Of a stretch of 64,000 nucleotides of DNA, positions 43,591-55,930 are shown one piece after another. How positions within the stretch are numbered: position 1 is the stretch's first letter; each line of letters opens with the position of its first letter. The notes beneath the pieces were generated by a model. It was not told where the DNA came from. It ran no database searches and saw only the letters and a list, made by a program, of their open reading frames with translations. Both the position numbers and the translations under genes were made by a program. The stretch covers positions 13,950,420 through 14,014,419 of the forward strand of contig OZ038387.1 in NCBI GenBank assembly GCA_964036045.1. Reading direction: 5' to 3'. Source of the stretch: Eutreptiella sp. 'Long Island Sound 2002'. Lineage: Eukaryota; Euglenozoa; Euglenophyceae; Eutreptiales; Eutreptiaceae.

Positions 43591-44524
43591 GTGAGTTCTT
43601 ATGCCCTGCTTGTGTCCAGCTGTGTGCAGGCCCGTAGCAATGTTGCTGCACGAAACGGAACCCTGGATGGAAAAACTTGACTCAGCAATGTTGGAAAGTT
43701 GTGCAGCAACAGGTGCACCAGGCATTTGGTGGCTGCTTCATTGCCTAAAGCACTTTGGTCTCTTGACATGCAATTCGTATTGTACCATTTAGTTTGGCCC
43801 ATGCCCACGCCTTGAGAAGACCTTCATCCGTGGTAGTGGAAATATTGACCAAAATTATGCCAAGTTTGGCAGCCAGGAGACCATAATCGCAGCCCAAATT
43901 TGCAAACCACAATACACGGCTTTTGAAGGTTGGATGTCGTTCATGGAGCTGCAATGATCCGGTGGGAAAACATAGCTGCCATATTGATGGGAGTTTGTAG
44001 TTCTGGATATAAAAAGCACGGAAGCGTGGACATAGTTCCCCTCATCAAAGAGGATAGGAACGATTATTCGTTGAAAAGGGGGCTTGGATGGACTCGGAGA
44101 CCGGAGGCTCGTACTGGCCTGAGATGGAATAATAGTGAACAGTGGATTCTGCCTCCTCAACAAGATCTGCCATTTGAAATATTGATAACCAGCCAGTGCC
44201 CACATTTTTGCTTTCGTCAAATCCTGGTTCGGTTTGTCTGGCTGCAGATTGGTGCATGTTTGCGTGCGTGCGTGCGTACGTGCAGCCTGTTGCCTGCAAT
44301 TGAGGCAGGGCAAGGCCCCAGGGCAAGGCCCAAGAAAAGGGTCTGTCTGGGGCACGCAACTTGCATCTTTGTGCTTCATGCAAGCATGTTGCACGATGCA
44401 TAAATTCTTTCTGCACTGGTGACATGACAGTTGTTGAGAGATACACACGCACATGGTGAGGTAGATAAATTCCTTCCTTGCTCGTGAACATTCGCTGAGA
44501 CTCGCCATGATTGCGGATGCAATC
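43591..44524. other. No named gene
   Basis: A minus frame of 217 codons (43855-44508) and others overlap in several registers, none with a recognisable domain. Confidence 0.3.
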
Positions 44525-44858
44525 GAACTGCACGCCTATTGATTGATTGAGTGGAAAATGGAGTTAAGTGGATTGATTGAGTGGGCGGCATACTGACATG
44601 CAGCGCCCCCAGAAATGAAGCAGTTTCATCCGGCAGGGTACTCAGCAGGGTATTCATAGGTGATTGCGAAGTGGCAATGCCTTGTGTGGGGGAACTGCAC
44701 GCCTGTTGATTGATTGAGTGGAAAATGTAGTTGAGTGGATTGATTGAGTGGGCGGCATACCGACATGCAGCGCCCCCAGAAATGAAGCAGTTTCATCCGG
44801 CAGGGTACTCAGCAGGGTATTCATATTTGAATGCGAAGTGGCAATGCCTTGTGTGGGG
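44525..44858. repeat. 167-bp tandem duplication
   Basis: Two units start GAACTGCACGCCTATTGATT and GAACTGCACGCCTGTTGATT at 44525 and 44692. They are about 94 percent alike. Each holds an internal TTGATTGATTGAGTGG pair. Confidence 0.9.
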
Positions 44859-44927
44859 GATGCAGTGCTGCAGGAGTGGGGGAGGTGGATGGGGGAGGGG
44901 AGGGAGCAGCCCTGATCCAGAATAGCT

Positions 44928-45370
44928 TCAACGCGCTATTTGGCCAAATTTTTGTCCACAGAGCACACAAGTTGGGCAGCCTGCATGCCATTTGGTGAGG
45001 CAGGACGAACCAATACGTGGTGCTGGGGCGTGATGTCGCAGGTGATCATGCTCTTTGCGCGATGGTCTTTCGATAAGCAAGCAGTCCTTGGAGCCCAAGA
45101 CGCCTGGGGCATTATGTAAAAAGACTCCAAATTGGGGGCCTTGCATGTGCACTGTGCACAGCAATTCCGGCGCAGGTGTGTGGAATAAATCTGTTTCTAA
45201 CGCAACGGCTGTAGGGCTGCCTTTTATTCTTTTTGTTTTCAAGCACACCACGTGTCCAGATGAGCCCTCAAAGATATCTCGGATCACGAAGTAATACAAA
45301 CAACCATGGAAATCACGTTCCAAATCATACACCTGCGCAGGAGCCGCACAAATTTTTGGCTGCTTGATTG
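44928..45370 (-). CDS. Hypothetical protein-like frame, 134 codons or more
   Basis: The minus frame is open from about 45370 and looks protein-like: VYDLERDFHGCLYYFVIRDI, then FEGSSGHVVCLKTKR and a C-terminal Cys pair array (CPTCVLCGQKF). The coding texture begins after CTCCTGCGCAG, which could be a splice acceptor. No family is recognised. It stands between a tandem duplication and unassigned DNA. It could be an exon of an unlisted host gene. Confidence 0.3.
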
Positions 45371-48270
45371 ATCATGTGTTTTTGTTGTGCTGGAATATGG
45401 AGCATCTGCTGCGTTCTGTTGAGCGTTCAGCAGCAATCCTTTTTCTTTGGCCAGGCTGATGTGCAAACCATCAGCATGCTACAACACTCTACATCAGCAG
45501 TGTTGCCTTTTGCCCTCAACGCTCTGTTTATGGAAGATCCTTTGCCACAAAAGAGCTTTAGCCAAGAGGCTGTGGACAGTTCTGGAAACTGTTGCAGGGC
45601 GTTGCAGCAAAGGGCTGCCACGCCGAAGCCACATCAAGAAGAATATCGGGTAACTGGAAAGCTCACGAACTGAGTGGTAGCTTGCAGAATAAGGGAGTCG
45701 GTGACAGTTGCACAGGCAAGGACCCAGCGTGTTGACATTCAGATGTGACCTCCAACCAGACTTCAGGCATGAAATTTGGATCAAACCCATGATACTTGAC
45801 GTTTCTGTGCTCTTTGGGGATTGTGAGAATCGATAGAGATGGCTTTCTTGAAGACGGTTGGAACTCACATTGGAACGGCTTCTGCTTTGCACCATTGCAG
45901 AGGCGCTGAAAACTCCACATTTTCGAACAAAAGAGACTGATTCCCTGTTTCTTTTGGTCCCTTGCAAAATAGTTGCAAGAAAGCGGTACACCCTTCGTTT
46001 TGATGCGTGACTTGGTTTGCATGTGCCTGAAAAGCAAACTGCATCTTTCCGAGCATTGTCCCCCCAGCAACGCGCAGATCATGCGTCATCAGAGAATTCA
46101 CGAGGGGCTCAAATGGTTGACCGGGTGCTTGCTAATCCATCAGTCCAGGGGGATGGGGGTATACAAAGTCTGTAATAATTTGTGTCGAGCCACCCGAGCG
46201 ATGAGCGCGTGTACTGTACATGGGCCACACACACCAACACGGGACCCTTTTGCTTCTCATGATCGTGTCTAATCAGTGTGTGTATGTCCAACCCACACCG
46301 CACGAGGCCCCTCTCCAAGATCAGTGACCCACGCCGGGACAGGAGTGACAACAGACTTCTGGCGGTCTGCAACCTCTGGCGCATGGGGAGACTCCGCACC
46401 ACATCTCCGAGAGTGCTCTAGTGCGACCTCCGTCGTACCATAGGAAGAGAGGGGGTGCTCCGCAAGGACAGAAGGGCATGCGCAGTATTGGGGCTGAAGA
46501 AAGAGGGTTGCAGTATGGAGGCAGTACAGGGAGCAGCCCCAGACATATCCAGAGGCAAAGCCATGCATACTCACACACCCAACGACTATTTCGCGGGGAG
46601 CGAGGGTCTACCCGTGCAAACCTGTTCCTTGGGTCCTGGCAGATGGACCAACTTTCGGGTTCCGAGCATTGGTTCATCCCCCGCCAGCCATTTTGAGGTG
46701 GGGGCTGAGTGGCTTTGTCGGATCGGCAGGTCCTGTCTGCCCCTGACCTCTGTTGCTGGGCGACCAGCTGTGACACCCGCGGCCCGGGTACTTTCCAGAA
46801 AAAGCAAACAGGCATTTTTCCCAAGAAAATGCGACGGCCTGAGAAAAGCAGCACCACCAAAACTCAAAGTACCAGCAAATGATGGATGGCATACCCAGTG
46901 ATTTGTGTTGTGAGGTTTGCCGGGGGCCATGTGAAGATGCGCCAGTTGCACAGCGGACACGCATCGACTCATTGCACAGTCTGCACCCCAGACCGACCAC
47001 GAAAGATGGAATTCGCAAACTTTCATCCGTTGAACAAATGGGCGTGATCCGTGGAGGGAAATAGTTTCGGGATGCTGTTTTGTTCACAATCGGCAAGTAG
47101 TTTGCAGTCTAAAGATCACGTTTATTTGGGTGCTCAATTGCGGCGCCTGGTTCTTGCTATAGCCACTGGCCCCTCGCCCTGCAGTGTGCATGGCGACGAC
47201 TTGATGTGTCAACTCAGTGTGCAACCATGGAACCTTTTCTAGCGATGCTGGTTATACCTGCTTGGGCTTCTGCCGGCCAATGGACAGCAGATGTTCGAGC
47301 CCAGCGGCCCGCAGACAAACGAATGGCCGGTGACTTTGCATGATTACCACCTGCTGCCACAGAGTGGTCGGTGGGTTGCCACAACGTTGCGCAAACGGTG
47401 GACTCGGATACCCAACAAAAGCCTCCAATGCTGGCTTGGACACGTCCATGTGTCCACTGCTATCCAGCTACAATACCCGGGGACTTGGGTGGATGCGAAT
47501 GTAAGAGGTTTGCTGTGGGGAACTTCGCACACAACGTCCACATTGTCAAAATTTGGGAAAATTCGCCTCTCTATGTAATGTTGCAACTCGAAAAGAAAGC
47601 AAAGAAAAGGAAGACAACATCATCCGGTCGGGTCCCCATCTTGGAGAAATCTACCATGGGACATGTCGTTTTGTGCTGAGTGATGTGACCCAGGGTTACA
47701 AGTAAGCGGACTCGGCGATTGAAGTAGTGAAACCTTAGAAAGGATGTACCTAGTCGCATGACAGTAGTTTGTGATGACAAATGCCATTGTATGAATCGTG
47801 CCCCGCTTTGTGCTCACCAAGTGCACCAGGGTTCGCAACGAAGCCCCCGAAGAGGAAAGGTGCCAAGTATTCGTCCTCAAAGGGGTGGGGCACACAAAAG
47901 AACTTTCGTGAAGAACTGGTCAAAGAACTAAGTCGCAGGGCACAGCAAAGCACCAACTCGTCAGTCACATGCAATAGGGTCGAAAAAAAATAGACACTCA
48001 GAAAGTGAAAAATTTAGCCAAAAATATCTGCGGAGGGGAACAAGTCAATAGTTGAGGTGGGTACACGATGGGATGGGTCCACTTTGCTCAAACTCGCAAA
48101 CCAAGCACAGAAATGCCTTGAATGTGCGCCACGTCGCGTTGGTGTTCGTGGAGGCTCAAATTCGCAAACCTAGCAAAATGGAACCATGGAACTAAAGCGA
48201 CCCATGGAATTGCGAGTTAACAAAATACGGGCGAAACGACAAACACTACGACCAAAATATGTGATACTCG
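45371..48270. other. No named gene
   Basis: Several overlapping frames of 100-180 codons on both strands (for example 45494-45991 minus, 46321-46860 minus, 46455-46901 plus) without any domain, motif or consistent codon signal. Exons could be hidden here. Confidence 0.3.
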
Positions 48271-48777
48271 TTGCAAACTATAGTCACCCTCATGGCCACT
48301 CCCTCCTCACGAAGCCATGCACCAACTAAACGTTCCCCCAAGCGGGTATTTGATGTGCATGCTGCGAGTCGGCCAAAAGGAGACTCGAATGCTTTTTTGG
48401 GTTATATAGGCGGGGCGACGACCGCCCTTGGGTACTACTATGTTGTCATGCGCTTCTATCATGAAAACGCCTTTGAACTCGCAAACGCTTGGGACAAAGA
48501 GCATGGAAGTACACATAAATTTGCTCAAAGAATTGGAAGCTGCAATACCAATGCTTTCCCCAATGGTAGAGTTTTGCACACTCTTCACGCAATAATACAT
48601 ACATACACAATAGCTTGGCTCAGACCACCACTACAACACGTGTGCGGTTTGTGTGACAACTTAAGGGGTTGTGAGGGGAAATTTTTTTGCACGTGTCACC
48701 GAAACGGAGTGAAACATGGAACGAAAAATTCGATAGTTTGGGTGAAACGGCCACGTGAGCCGTTAAGATGGCCATGA
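48271..48777 (+). CDS. Unassigned 168-codon frame
   Basis: A mostly hydrophilic frame with a Gly/Tyr-rich stretch (FLGYIGGATTALGYYYVVMR) that could be one membrane segment and a Cys-rich end (CGLCDNLRGCEGKFFCTCHR). Not recognised. The surrounding DNA is more AT-rich than the LINE regions. Confidence 0.25.
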   Translation: MQTIVTLMATPSSRSHAPTKRSPKRVFDVHAASRPKGDSNAFLGYIGGATTALGYYYVVMRFYHENAFELANAWDKEHGSTHKFAQRIGSCNTNAFPNGRVLHTLHAIIHTYTIAWLRPPLQHVCGLCDNLRGCEGKFFCTCHRNGVKHGTKNSIVWVKRPREPLRWP

Positions 48778-49285
48778 TAAAACATGGCCTTGATATAATG
48801 GGTCACACCTTTTTGACACAACGATGTTATAAATCTTTGATCAATCAACTCGGAAAATCCCGCTATGTGGGTTGCCTTCGACCACGAAAACCATCAACAA
48901 CTGGGCAAGATTTGTGGGAATGACCTGGAGCATGAAGCGCACACGGGCGCATACACTAGGGGTACAATGCGCAACCACACCACACCACATCATAGGCACA
49001 CGATGGCCCGTTAATGGCATCCAGAAATGGGTGGCGCTCATGGAATTGTGGCACCATTTGGCAATTGGCACAACACATGAACGCGATGTGAGTGAGTTAA
49101 GGAAGCGACAGGGAACATTAGTGCTCAAGTTTTAGGCTAAGGCATGTGTGTGGGGAAAGAATGTATCAGAAGAATGCAGACATTGCCGTGTATTGGTCCA
49201 GTGGTAAACTCAGTGAAAATGGCGGTTTGGCACATGCTTCTCACCGCCCACCTCGTGGGGCACGTGCGTGAACGGTACGGGGGCA
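48778..49285. other. No gene seen
   Basis: Short frames on both strands only. Confidence 0.35.
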
Positions 49286-49801
49286 TCAAAGGCCTCTTGG
49301 ATTACTTTTCTTACCCTCCTCCTGCACAACCTTCATCGCCACTTTTGGCCTCAATTGGCGCCATTGGACTTCACACCAACCACACTTGTAAAATGAATAG
49401 CTTCTCTTGGCTCGGACGTGCACCCAATGTGCCTTGTGGTCACACCGTCCATGAAGGTGCAACGGAAACCGTTCCACCCGAGCATCAGCTATGTCGTGCT
49501 GTTTGGTTTTGGATGCGGCAACACGAAAGCCATCGATTTGGGGTGCCTTGCTGGGCACGCTTGCAAGGTCCCCTTTTGAAACCTCATGTGCTTCTTGCAT
49601 CGCTCCGTGCCCGGCGTCAACGCTGAAATACTCGATTGCCTTGACATCTAGGCATTCTTGGCGGTCGAAAATGGTATCCCAACGGAACAAGTCAACCAAG
49701 CTAGGGTTGGGACCGGCTAGCAAAGAAGCGCAAACTTCCATCGTTGGTGCGACAGCTACACGAAACCAATGATAAGGGCCATAAAAAGTCGCGAACACCA
49801 C
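49286..49801 (-). CDS. Unassigned 171-codon frame with Cys/His pairs
   Basis: Protein-like composition (SLVDLFRWDTIFDRQECLDV, then FPLHLHGRCDHKAHWVHVRA and FYKCGWCEVQWRQLRPK). The C/H pairs in the C-terminal half could form a zinc-binding site of the type seen in transposase DNA-binding domains, but the spacing matches no family I can name. Plus-strand frames overlap it. Confidence 0.3.
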   Translation of the reverse strand: MVFATFYGPYHWFRVAVAPTMEVCASLLAGPNPSLVDLFRWDTIFDRQECLDVKAIEYFSVDAGHGAMQEAHEVSKGDLASVPSKAPQIDGFRVAASKTKQHDIADARVERFPLHLHGRCDHKAHWVHVRAKRSYSFYKCGWCEVQWRQLRPKVAMKVVQEEGKKSNPRGL

Positions 49802-51090
49802 TCCGAGCTAAGTATTTCACCGTTTCTTTGTTGGAGAAGAAACAAGCGATCGATGGATCATTTTCGAATAGCTACGATTACAAACTCCGTTGCGGGTGGT
49901 CAAAAGTTGACAACACTTACACATGTCACGCACAACCGCGGTTTTGTGAGGACGATTATCATATCATTAATCTTCAACCGTGGTTGTAAGGGAAGGGGCA
50001 TAAAGGATACGGCAAAACGGGCAAGTGAAGGCATATCAAGTGGACATTCAAACAACCGAGCTGCAATGCAAGGGATGAGTAATTGTACTTTCGCCTTCAC
50101 GTGTGTTGGTCCCGTGCATGTGCAGCGATGGGGCGTGCTTCACCGTATACACACATGACCATGCATTTTCTCTATTTTTCTCGTTTCAAATTTAGCAAGC
50201 ATAGAAACAGCGCTAGCTTGTGCCCATAACTATGAGAGTGTGAAAACCAAGCAAGCATAGGAAATGTTGTGCGGTATGTACACTCCAAGCAGCCCCCATG
50301 CCGAAGGCTTGGGGCTTCCTTGGCATGCACTCTCCTTAGCAGTGCAACAAAGCGAAGGCCAAAACGTAACATAAGGAAACGAAAAAAAACAAGAGCCAAA
50401 ACGGCACCTTGCCAGGTACCCAACTTTTCAATCGTAATGCAGCGACGCAGAATTTGGTCGTACAAATGATACAAACTACGTGGAAGGCAAAAGCTTTCGA
50501 CCGCCACATGATTACATTGTCATGCAACAACAAAAATCCTTCCGGGCACAAGATCCAGGAAAATTATGTAAAGGACCCTGGAAAACGGCAAAGACCATGG
50601 TCTATTACCGAACAAGTACATGCCCAATGTCCAACCTGAAGTCATCAAATCGAGTCATTTTGAGTGAAAAATTATTTCCGGCCCGGCGACCAAGGACGGA
50701 GTGTGGGCGGACGACAGCGGTGACGGTATGCAGACTGCGGCCCTAGCAGAGTGCGAAAGACTGCGCACGAACAGGCGACACGCGTAACTGAAAAAACCAC
50801 TGCAACTGACAGAAAGTGTTCTAATTACCGCAAGCGGTTCGAATTTCACCTTCTGGTCACTCATGTGGTGGACATCTGATAGTAGCGTTCAGCTGCTCTT
50901 ACAATTTCTTCGGTGCAATCACCTGTTTAAATCCTTACTGACAGATGTGTGATTGGCGAGTGTTGCGAGTGTTGCCCTTTGCTTCGCTGTTTTGAATGTG
51001 TTTAGCGCTGTGAGCAAATCCACTCCCTCCCCCTCAATTTCAACTCCCTCCAAGTGAATATCCACTCCCTTCTACTCAATTTCTACTCCC
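49802..51090. other. No gene seen
   Basis: Short frames only. CCTCCAAGTGAA and ACTCCCT words recur at about 51025-51100, just before the TA microsatellite. Confidence 0.4.
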
Positions 51091-51094
51091 TCCA

Positions 51095-51336
<242 letters not shown>

Positions 51337-51439
51337 TCTAATCTACACCCCTCTCCCAACTCTAGGTGGCTCCACCACACGGCTCTAAGGTACGTGCGAA
51401 AGGCACAAAGTGGTGCATACATGTGGTGGAAGGGGCTAA

Positions 51440-52370
51440 ACTCGGTCAAAACGGGCTCAAAACGGGCTAAAAACACTTGTTTGAGCATCCCAAATGGTCC
51501 GGGATCACTTTACCAAAAACGCGTTTTTGACCCATTTTTGACCCATTTTTAGTCCCAAAATGGCCCATTTTCAAGGGATTTCGGGAGTTTCCAGGAGCCA
51601 AAACCCGTCGCCACGGGCTCCAAATGGGCTAAAAACACTTGTTTGGGCATCCCAAATGGTCCAGGATCATTTTTGGAAAAACGCGGTTTTGACCCATTTT
51701 TGACCCATTGTTGGTCCCAAAACGGCCCATTTTCAAGGCATTTTGGGATTTTCCATGGCCGAAAACGCGCCACCACGGGCTCAAAATGGCCCAAAAACAC
51801 TTGTTTGAGCATCCCAAATGGTCTAGGAACAACTTTGGAAAAAATCAATTTTATCGCCCCGGGGACCCTGGTGGACCCACCGTTGGCCCCCACTGTGCAT
51901 GGGCTAGCCGGCCCTCCGGCTGCACCAAGTGACCATTGGTACGGGGGTCTACGTGTCTCGTTCGGCGATTCTGAGGCTTGGAAACCACAAAAAGTGGGGG
52001 GTTGCGGGTGGACTAGGTGCCCTCAGAATTCGTTTTTGAGCCACGTAGCCCAAGATACGGCCCGTTCTTGGTTTCGGGGTGCTGGTGCACATTGCGCAGT
52101 TTTTGGGGCTTTTTGGCGCCTTTTTGGGCCATTTCTCGGACATAACGTGGAGTTAGAGGGCACCAAAGGTCCCTTGGTCACGAGAAAGTCAAGCCGCACG
52201 TGCAGTGTAGCAGCCGTTTGCCTTCGTTTGGCTGTTTTGCACCCTTACTAGGGCTGTTTTGGGCGAAAAATGGCTGTTTTTGGCCCAAAACTGCGCAGAT
52301 TTGGGAGGGCACCTCCCGACGTGGCGCCACCGCCCCGGGCCGCCACCGGTGAGTTTTTGGCTCAAAACTT
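51440..52370 (-). repeat. Dispersed repeat R1, copy B
   Basis: Reverse-complement partner of 385-1170. It contains three 163-bp tandem units (ACACTTGTTTGAGCATCCCA at 51471, 51634 and 51797 or nearby) and then a non-repeated part matching 385-830. It ends about 200 bp before the start codon of the J-like/C48 gene, so it may supply upstream sequence to that gene. Confidence 0.75.
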
Positions 52371-52571
52371 GGATTTGGCAAGGGCACCACCTAGGCTCTA
52401 GGGTGGCTAGAGTAGAGTAGAGCCCGGAGCGATGAGGCCGAGCAATGGCCAAAACAGAAAGGAGAAGTGCTTGTTGTTGCTTGTTGCTTGTTGCTTGCTT
52501 GCTTGTTAGCTAGATTTAAGGGGAGAGGGGTGTAGTAATATATATGTACGCAAACACCCCCAAATCTGGAC

Positions 52572-54622
52572 ATGCCGGATCTAGGCGAGTTCACCTCCCA
52601 AACGTCCTCTTCACCAGAGCTCCCCACCCCTTCTACCCCTCTTACTTTGACGCCTACCTCAAGCCAACAAACCTCACAACCTTCTCAATCTTCGACGGCT
52701 TCATCGGGGCCGTCTAGTATTGGTGATGTAAATCTGTCCCAAGATTGGGATGAGGTAAAGAGACAGATCCACAAGTGCACGGAGAAAATGGAACTCCGTG
52801 ACTGTATCCAAAAATTGGAAATGTGGGTCGCATCCTTAGGGGACTCTCCCTTTCGAAAAAAGGTGCAGGATTTTTTCCTCCAGGAGGCCGAAGAGCGGGG
52901 CGAGCTCACCCAGACAGCAATCTCTTTCCTCTCCTTGCGAAACAAGGCCGATCTTTGGGCCCGAGTGCAGGCACAAGTAGGGTGGGAGGATACCCACGAT
53001 GCCCGCCAGCCCGTTTTGGAGCAGCTTGACATGAGCCGTCCGTGGGCTCATGAACTGCTAGGTCTGCCGCGTGGGGCCGATGAGGCCGTCGTTAAAAAAC
53101 GGTATCGGAAACTGGTGCTATGGGCTCAGAGGTTTGACATCAGTGTCATTCAAAGAATCAATGGGGCGAAAGACATCCTTTGTGGGGATAGCCGACGGCT
53201 GTACGAGGCTCAATTGAACGGCCTCGTTGCACCACGGGGGGAAGATTTAGGAGATGACCCTGCTCTTTGGCCGCGTGAACACGTTTGGTGGCCATCAATG
53301 GCCGACGTGGAATCTCCGGAGCCCATGCAAGCTGCTAACACCGGCACCACTGCGCTGCACGGACCCATTAGCCCTGAGCCAACTTCAACCTCCTCACAAA
53401 CCGTTCACCCGGAATATATTGATGCCGACGACACCCCATCTCCTGCCGAGGGCCCTGCATCTTGGGTAGATGGCATCAGAGTCCTAGGCATTTTGTTGAC
53501 AAATCGTGAAATAACGGAACAATTGGGGGGTGATCGTTGGATCGGGGATAATTTGATTGAAATTCGAGTGCAACTCATGAATTTGCTGCTCCATCGGAAA
53601 CTCGGCCTCCAGCGAAGGGTCTGGCCTGTTACCCTTTGGCGGAAAAAGAGCTTGCCACAGAAGGAAAACTTCTTTGACCTCGATTGGTTTATTTTGGTCT
53701 GGGGCGAGCAGGGGCAATGGTGGGTGGCAGTTTTTCTTCATTTGCTCTCGTCCCCTGAAGTGTGGATTCTGGATTCTCTGTGTCCGGATTCTGCCCAACG
53801 GCAACAGCGTGGAACCGTTCTGTGGGACCTCCTTAAGCGGCATTGGCAGGTGCATAACCAGCACCAGCAATGGCCATTCTCTACCAACGTGAACCTTAAG
53901 AAATTTCACTGTGTACATCAGCCAAATGGTTGGTCGTGTGCAGTGTTTGCGTGCTGTGGTGCAGAGTGGGTCGTTTCCCTTGTTTTAGGCGGTAGCGAGG
54001 TTGATTTGTCACCTCTATCGCTAGAACTAAGCAACTTAGACCTTAGGAATATTTTATGTAATTGGCACAGAACAGTACATCGGCTGCATGCGGATGTAGT
54101 TCCCGATCATCCGCTCTTCCCGGATTCTAGAACACCTTCTTCAGTATCCACACTGCCTGCCCGTCGTGAGGAACAGATGAAGATGGCAGAAGAGGAAGGT
54201 ATGATATATCATTGTTGGGCGAGCGTCTCGCCGATGCATGCCAGCAGCAGTCCTCCCATCGTCGCCTACAGTGCCTAAGACGGAGGAGCCAAAAGAGCCA
54301 GAAGCAGGCAACGTGGAAGGTGCCGAGGCAGCACCGGAAGGTGTGCTACTCATTTCAAACACCTCGGATGCACGAGGTTGATAGGCTTGGCCCAACAATA
54401 CAACGCACATCCCTCGATACAGGTGCGGGGTAAGCGGAGCAAGCCGCAGAGGAAGCGGGCGAAGCAGCGGCGGAGGCAGCAGCGGAGGCAGAAGAAGGAG
54501 CGGAAGGAGGAGCAGCGGAGGAAGTCGCCGCCGCGGAAGAAGCGGGAGGAGAAGCGGCAGAAGGAGCACCAGCACCAGCCGGAGAGGAAGCAAGAGGAGA
54601 AGAGACGGAGCAGGAATTGTGA
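52572..54622 (+). CDS. J-domain-like plus Ulp1/C48-like protein, three predicted exons
   Basis: Exon 1 (52572-54198) alone is an uninterrupted frame of more than 540 codons. Two short GT-AG introns (54199-54250 or -54247, and 54341-54434) restore a common frame into an Ala/Glu-rich tail ending at TGA 54620-54622, for about 634 residues. Residues 1-55 are Ser/Thr/Pro-rich. Residues 155-214 look like a J domain (HELLGLPRGADEAVVKKRYR to RRLYE) but lack His-Pro-Asp. Residues 320-470 look like a Ulp1/SENP (C48) peptidase: DRWIGDN, WWVAV, ILDSL (Asp401) and Q450-PNGWSC (Cys456). The catalytic His position is Trp383, so activity is doubtful. Ulp1-like domains are often carried by DNA transposons. 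A TATA-like AATATATATGTA lies at 52537-52548, close to the ATG. Confidence 0.65.
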
Positions 54623-54697
54623 GAAGAACTCCATGCAGGTTTGCTAGGAATTGCACGACACTACATTGTGACACTACATTACTACGCCTCACCATGG

Positions 54698-54990
54698 GAG
54701 CCTATCAAGTTCGTGCATCAGAGGCCCCCGGTAAATCAAAAATCAGGGGGTAGCCTATCAAGTTCGTGCATCAGAGGCCCTTGGTAAATCAATAGTCAGG
54801 GGGTGGCCTATCAAGTTCGTGCATCAGAGGCCCCCGGTAAATCGATAGTCAAGGGGTAGCCTATCAAGTTCGTGCATCAAAGGCCCCTGGCAAATCAATA
54901 GTCAGGGGGTAGCCTATCAAGTTCGTGCATGAGAGGCCGCTGGCAAATCAATAGTCAGGGGGTAGCCTATCAAGTTCGATCATCAAGACC
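54698..54990. repeat. 53-bp minisatellite, array 1 (about 5.5 units)
   Basis: Units start at 54698, 54751, 54804, 54857, 54910 and 54963, exactly 53 bp apart, with core TAGCCTATCAAGTTCGTGCA. CCCC(T/C)G and CAGGGG about 13 nt apart in each unit can pair into a stem-loop. The array ends inside the next gene's open frame. Confidence 0.95.
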
Positions 54991-55002
54991 CAGGACAAGT
55001 CC

Positions 55003-55930
55003 GTGTACGAGAGGGTGAAGGACAGGGTGTATGGGCATGTCATTTGCAAGGTTGATGGTCATCCCATTAAGCTCGTCGACGGCGGTGGAGGGACCGGGGG
55101 AGAGATGGGCCACTGCATCTCGGTCATCGCCGAGTGCAGCAAGGATTTGAGGGGGAAGTCCAGCTGGTTTCTGCTGGTCTGGGAAGCTGGAGGCTTGGAT
55201 TCGCCGAGGATCAGGCGGATCTGTCAGGTGGTGGTGGACAGGGCATTGGCCAAGATGCCTGATCTGCAGTCGCGGATCGAGCATTGGGGAAAGAGCTCGA
55301 CCGTCAGCCCCCCCTGCGGCGTTGAGCCTGACGAGCCCAAGGCAAAGAGGGCTCGTGTCGAGGGGGGTCCGTACCGTCGCACGTTTGCAACGGCAAATTT
55401 TTTTAAAGAGTTCATTCGTAGGGGGTCTTTGCCGGTGCACGGAGCAGGTTTGAGGCAGCAGTTTGACGTTCGGGATCCAAGTTTTGGTGGGACAACTCTG
55501 TCGCAGTTTGTTCTTTGGGGGGGGAAATGGCATATGAAGAGGTCTGTCTCCGTTCAGAAGGCGAACGCTGAGGTGGAGGAGATGCTCAGCAAGGGCAATC
55601 GGACGCAGTGGCTCCTGCCACCAGAAAAGGCCGTCCCCTATCTCCCCCTCGCTCTGGTCGACTCCGACCAGTGCACCCCCCCTTTCACCTTTATGTCGGC
55701 CCGACTCCAAGGGCCGACTCAGCAGTTTTGAAGCCTTCTGCGTCCCGGACGTCAATCAGAAGCGGCTTGCAGGGGGTAGGAACTTTCGGCAGGTGGAGCG
55801 GGAAACCGAAAAGGGGGGAACCACCCAAGTTGCATGGGTGGTCTATCTCCCCGATGAGACTGCCATTGGGTTGGAGGATCAGTGGGGGGGCTCGCGCGAG
55901 GGTTCCGGTAACCCTAATTGGAAGCGCTAG
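55003..55930 (+). CDS. Unassigned protein, two predicted exons, 5' end open
   Basis: The frame is open from 54955, inside the last 53-bp repeat, with no ATG before residue 35 or so; position 55003 is a GTG, so the true start is probably in an upstream exon. A 52-nt intron (55671-55722, GTGCAC to GACTCAG, pyrimidine-rich) joins it exactly to a second open frame (55723-55930, VPDVNQKRLAGG, TQVAWVVYLPDETAIGL) ending in TAG. Residues of about 110-120 hold a nuclear-localisation-like PKAKRARVEGG. No family is recognised. Location between two arrays of the same minisatellite suggests a mobile or rapidly evolving unit. Confidence 0.5.

Noticed and set aside
50820-50860. GGTTCGAATTT, a B-box-like word
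   Set aside because: No pairing T stem, A box or acceptor stem upstream.
54350-54695. Minus-strand Leu/Pro-rich frame of 184 codons
   Set aside because: Antisense of the Ala/Glu-rich tail of the J-like/C48 gene.
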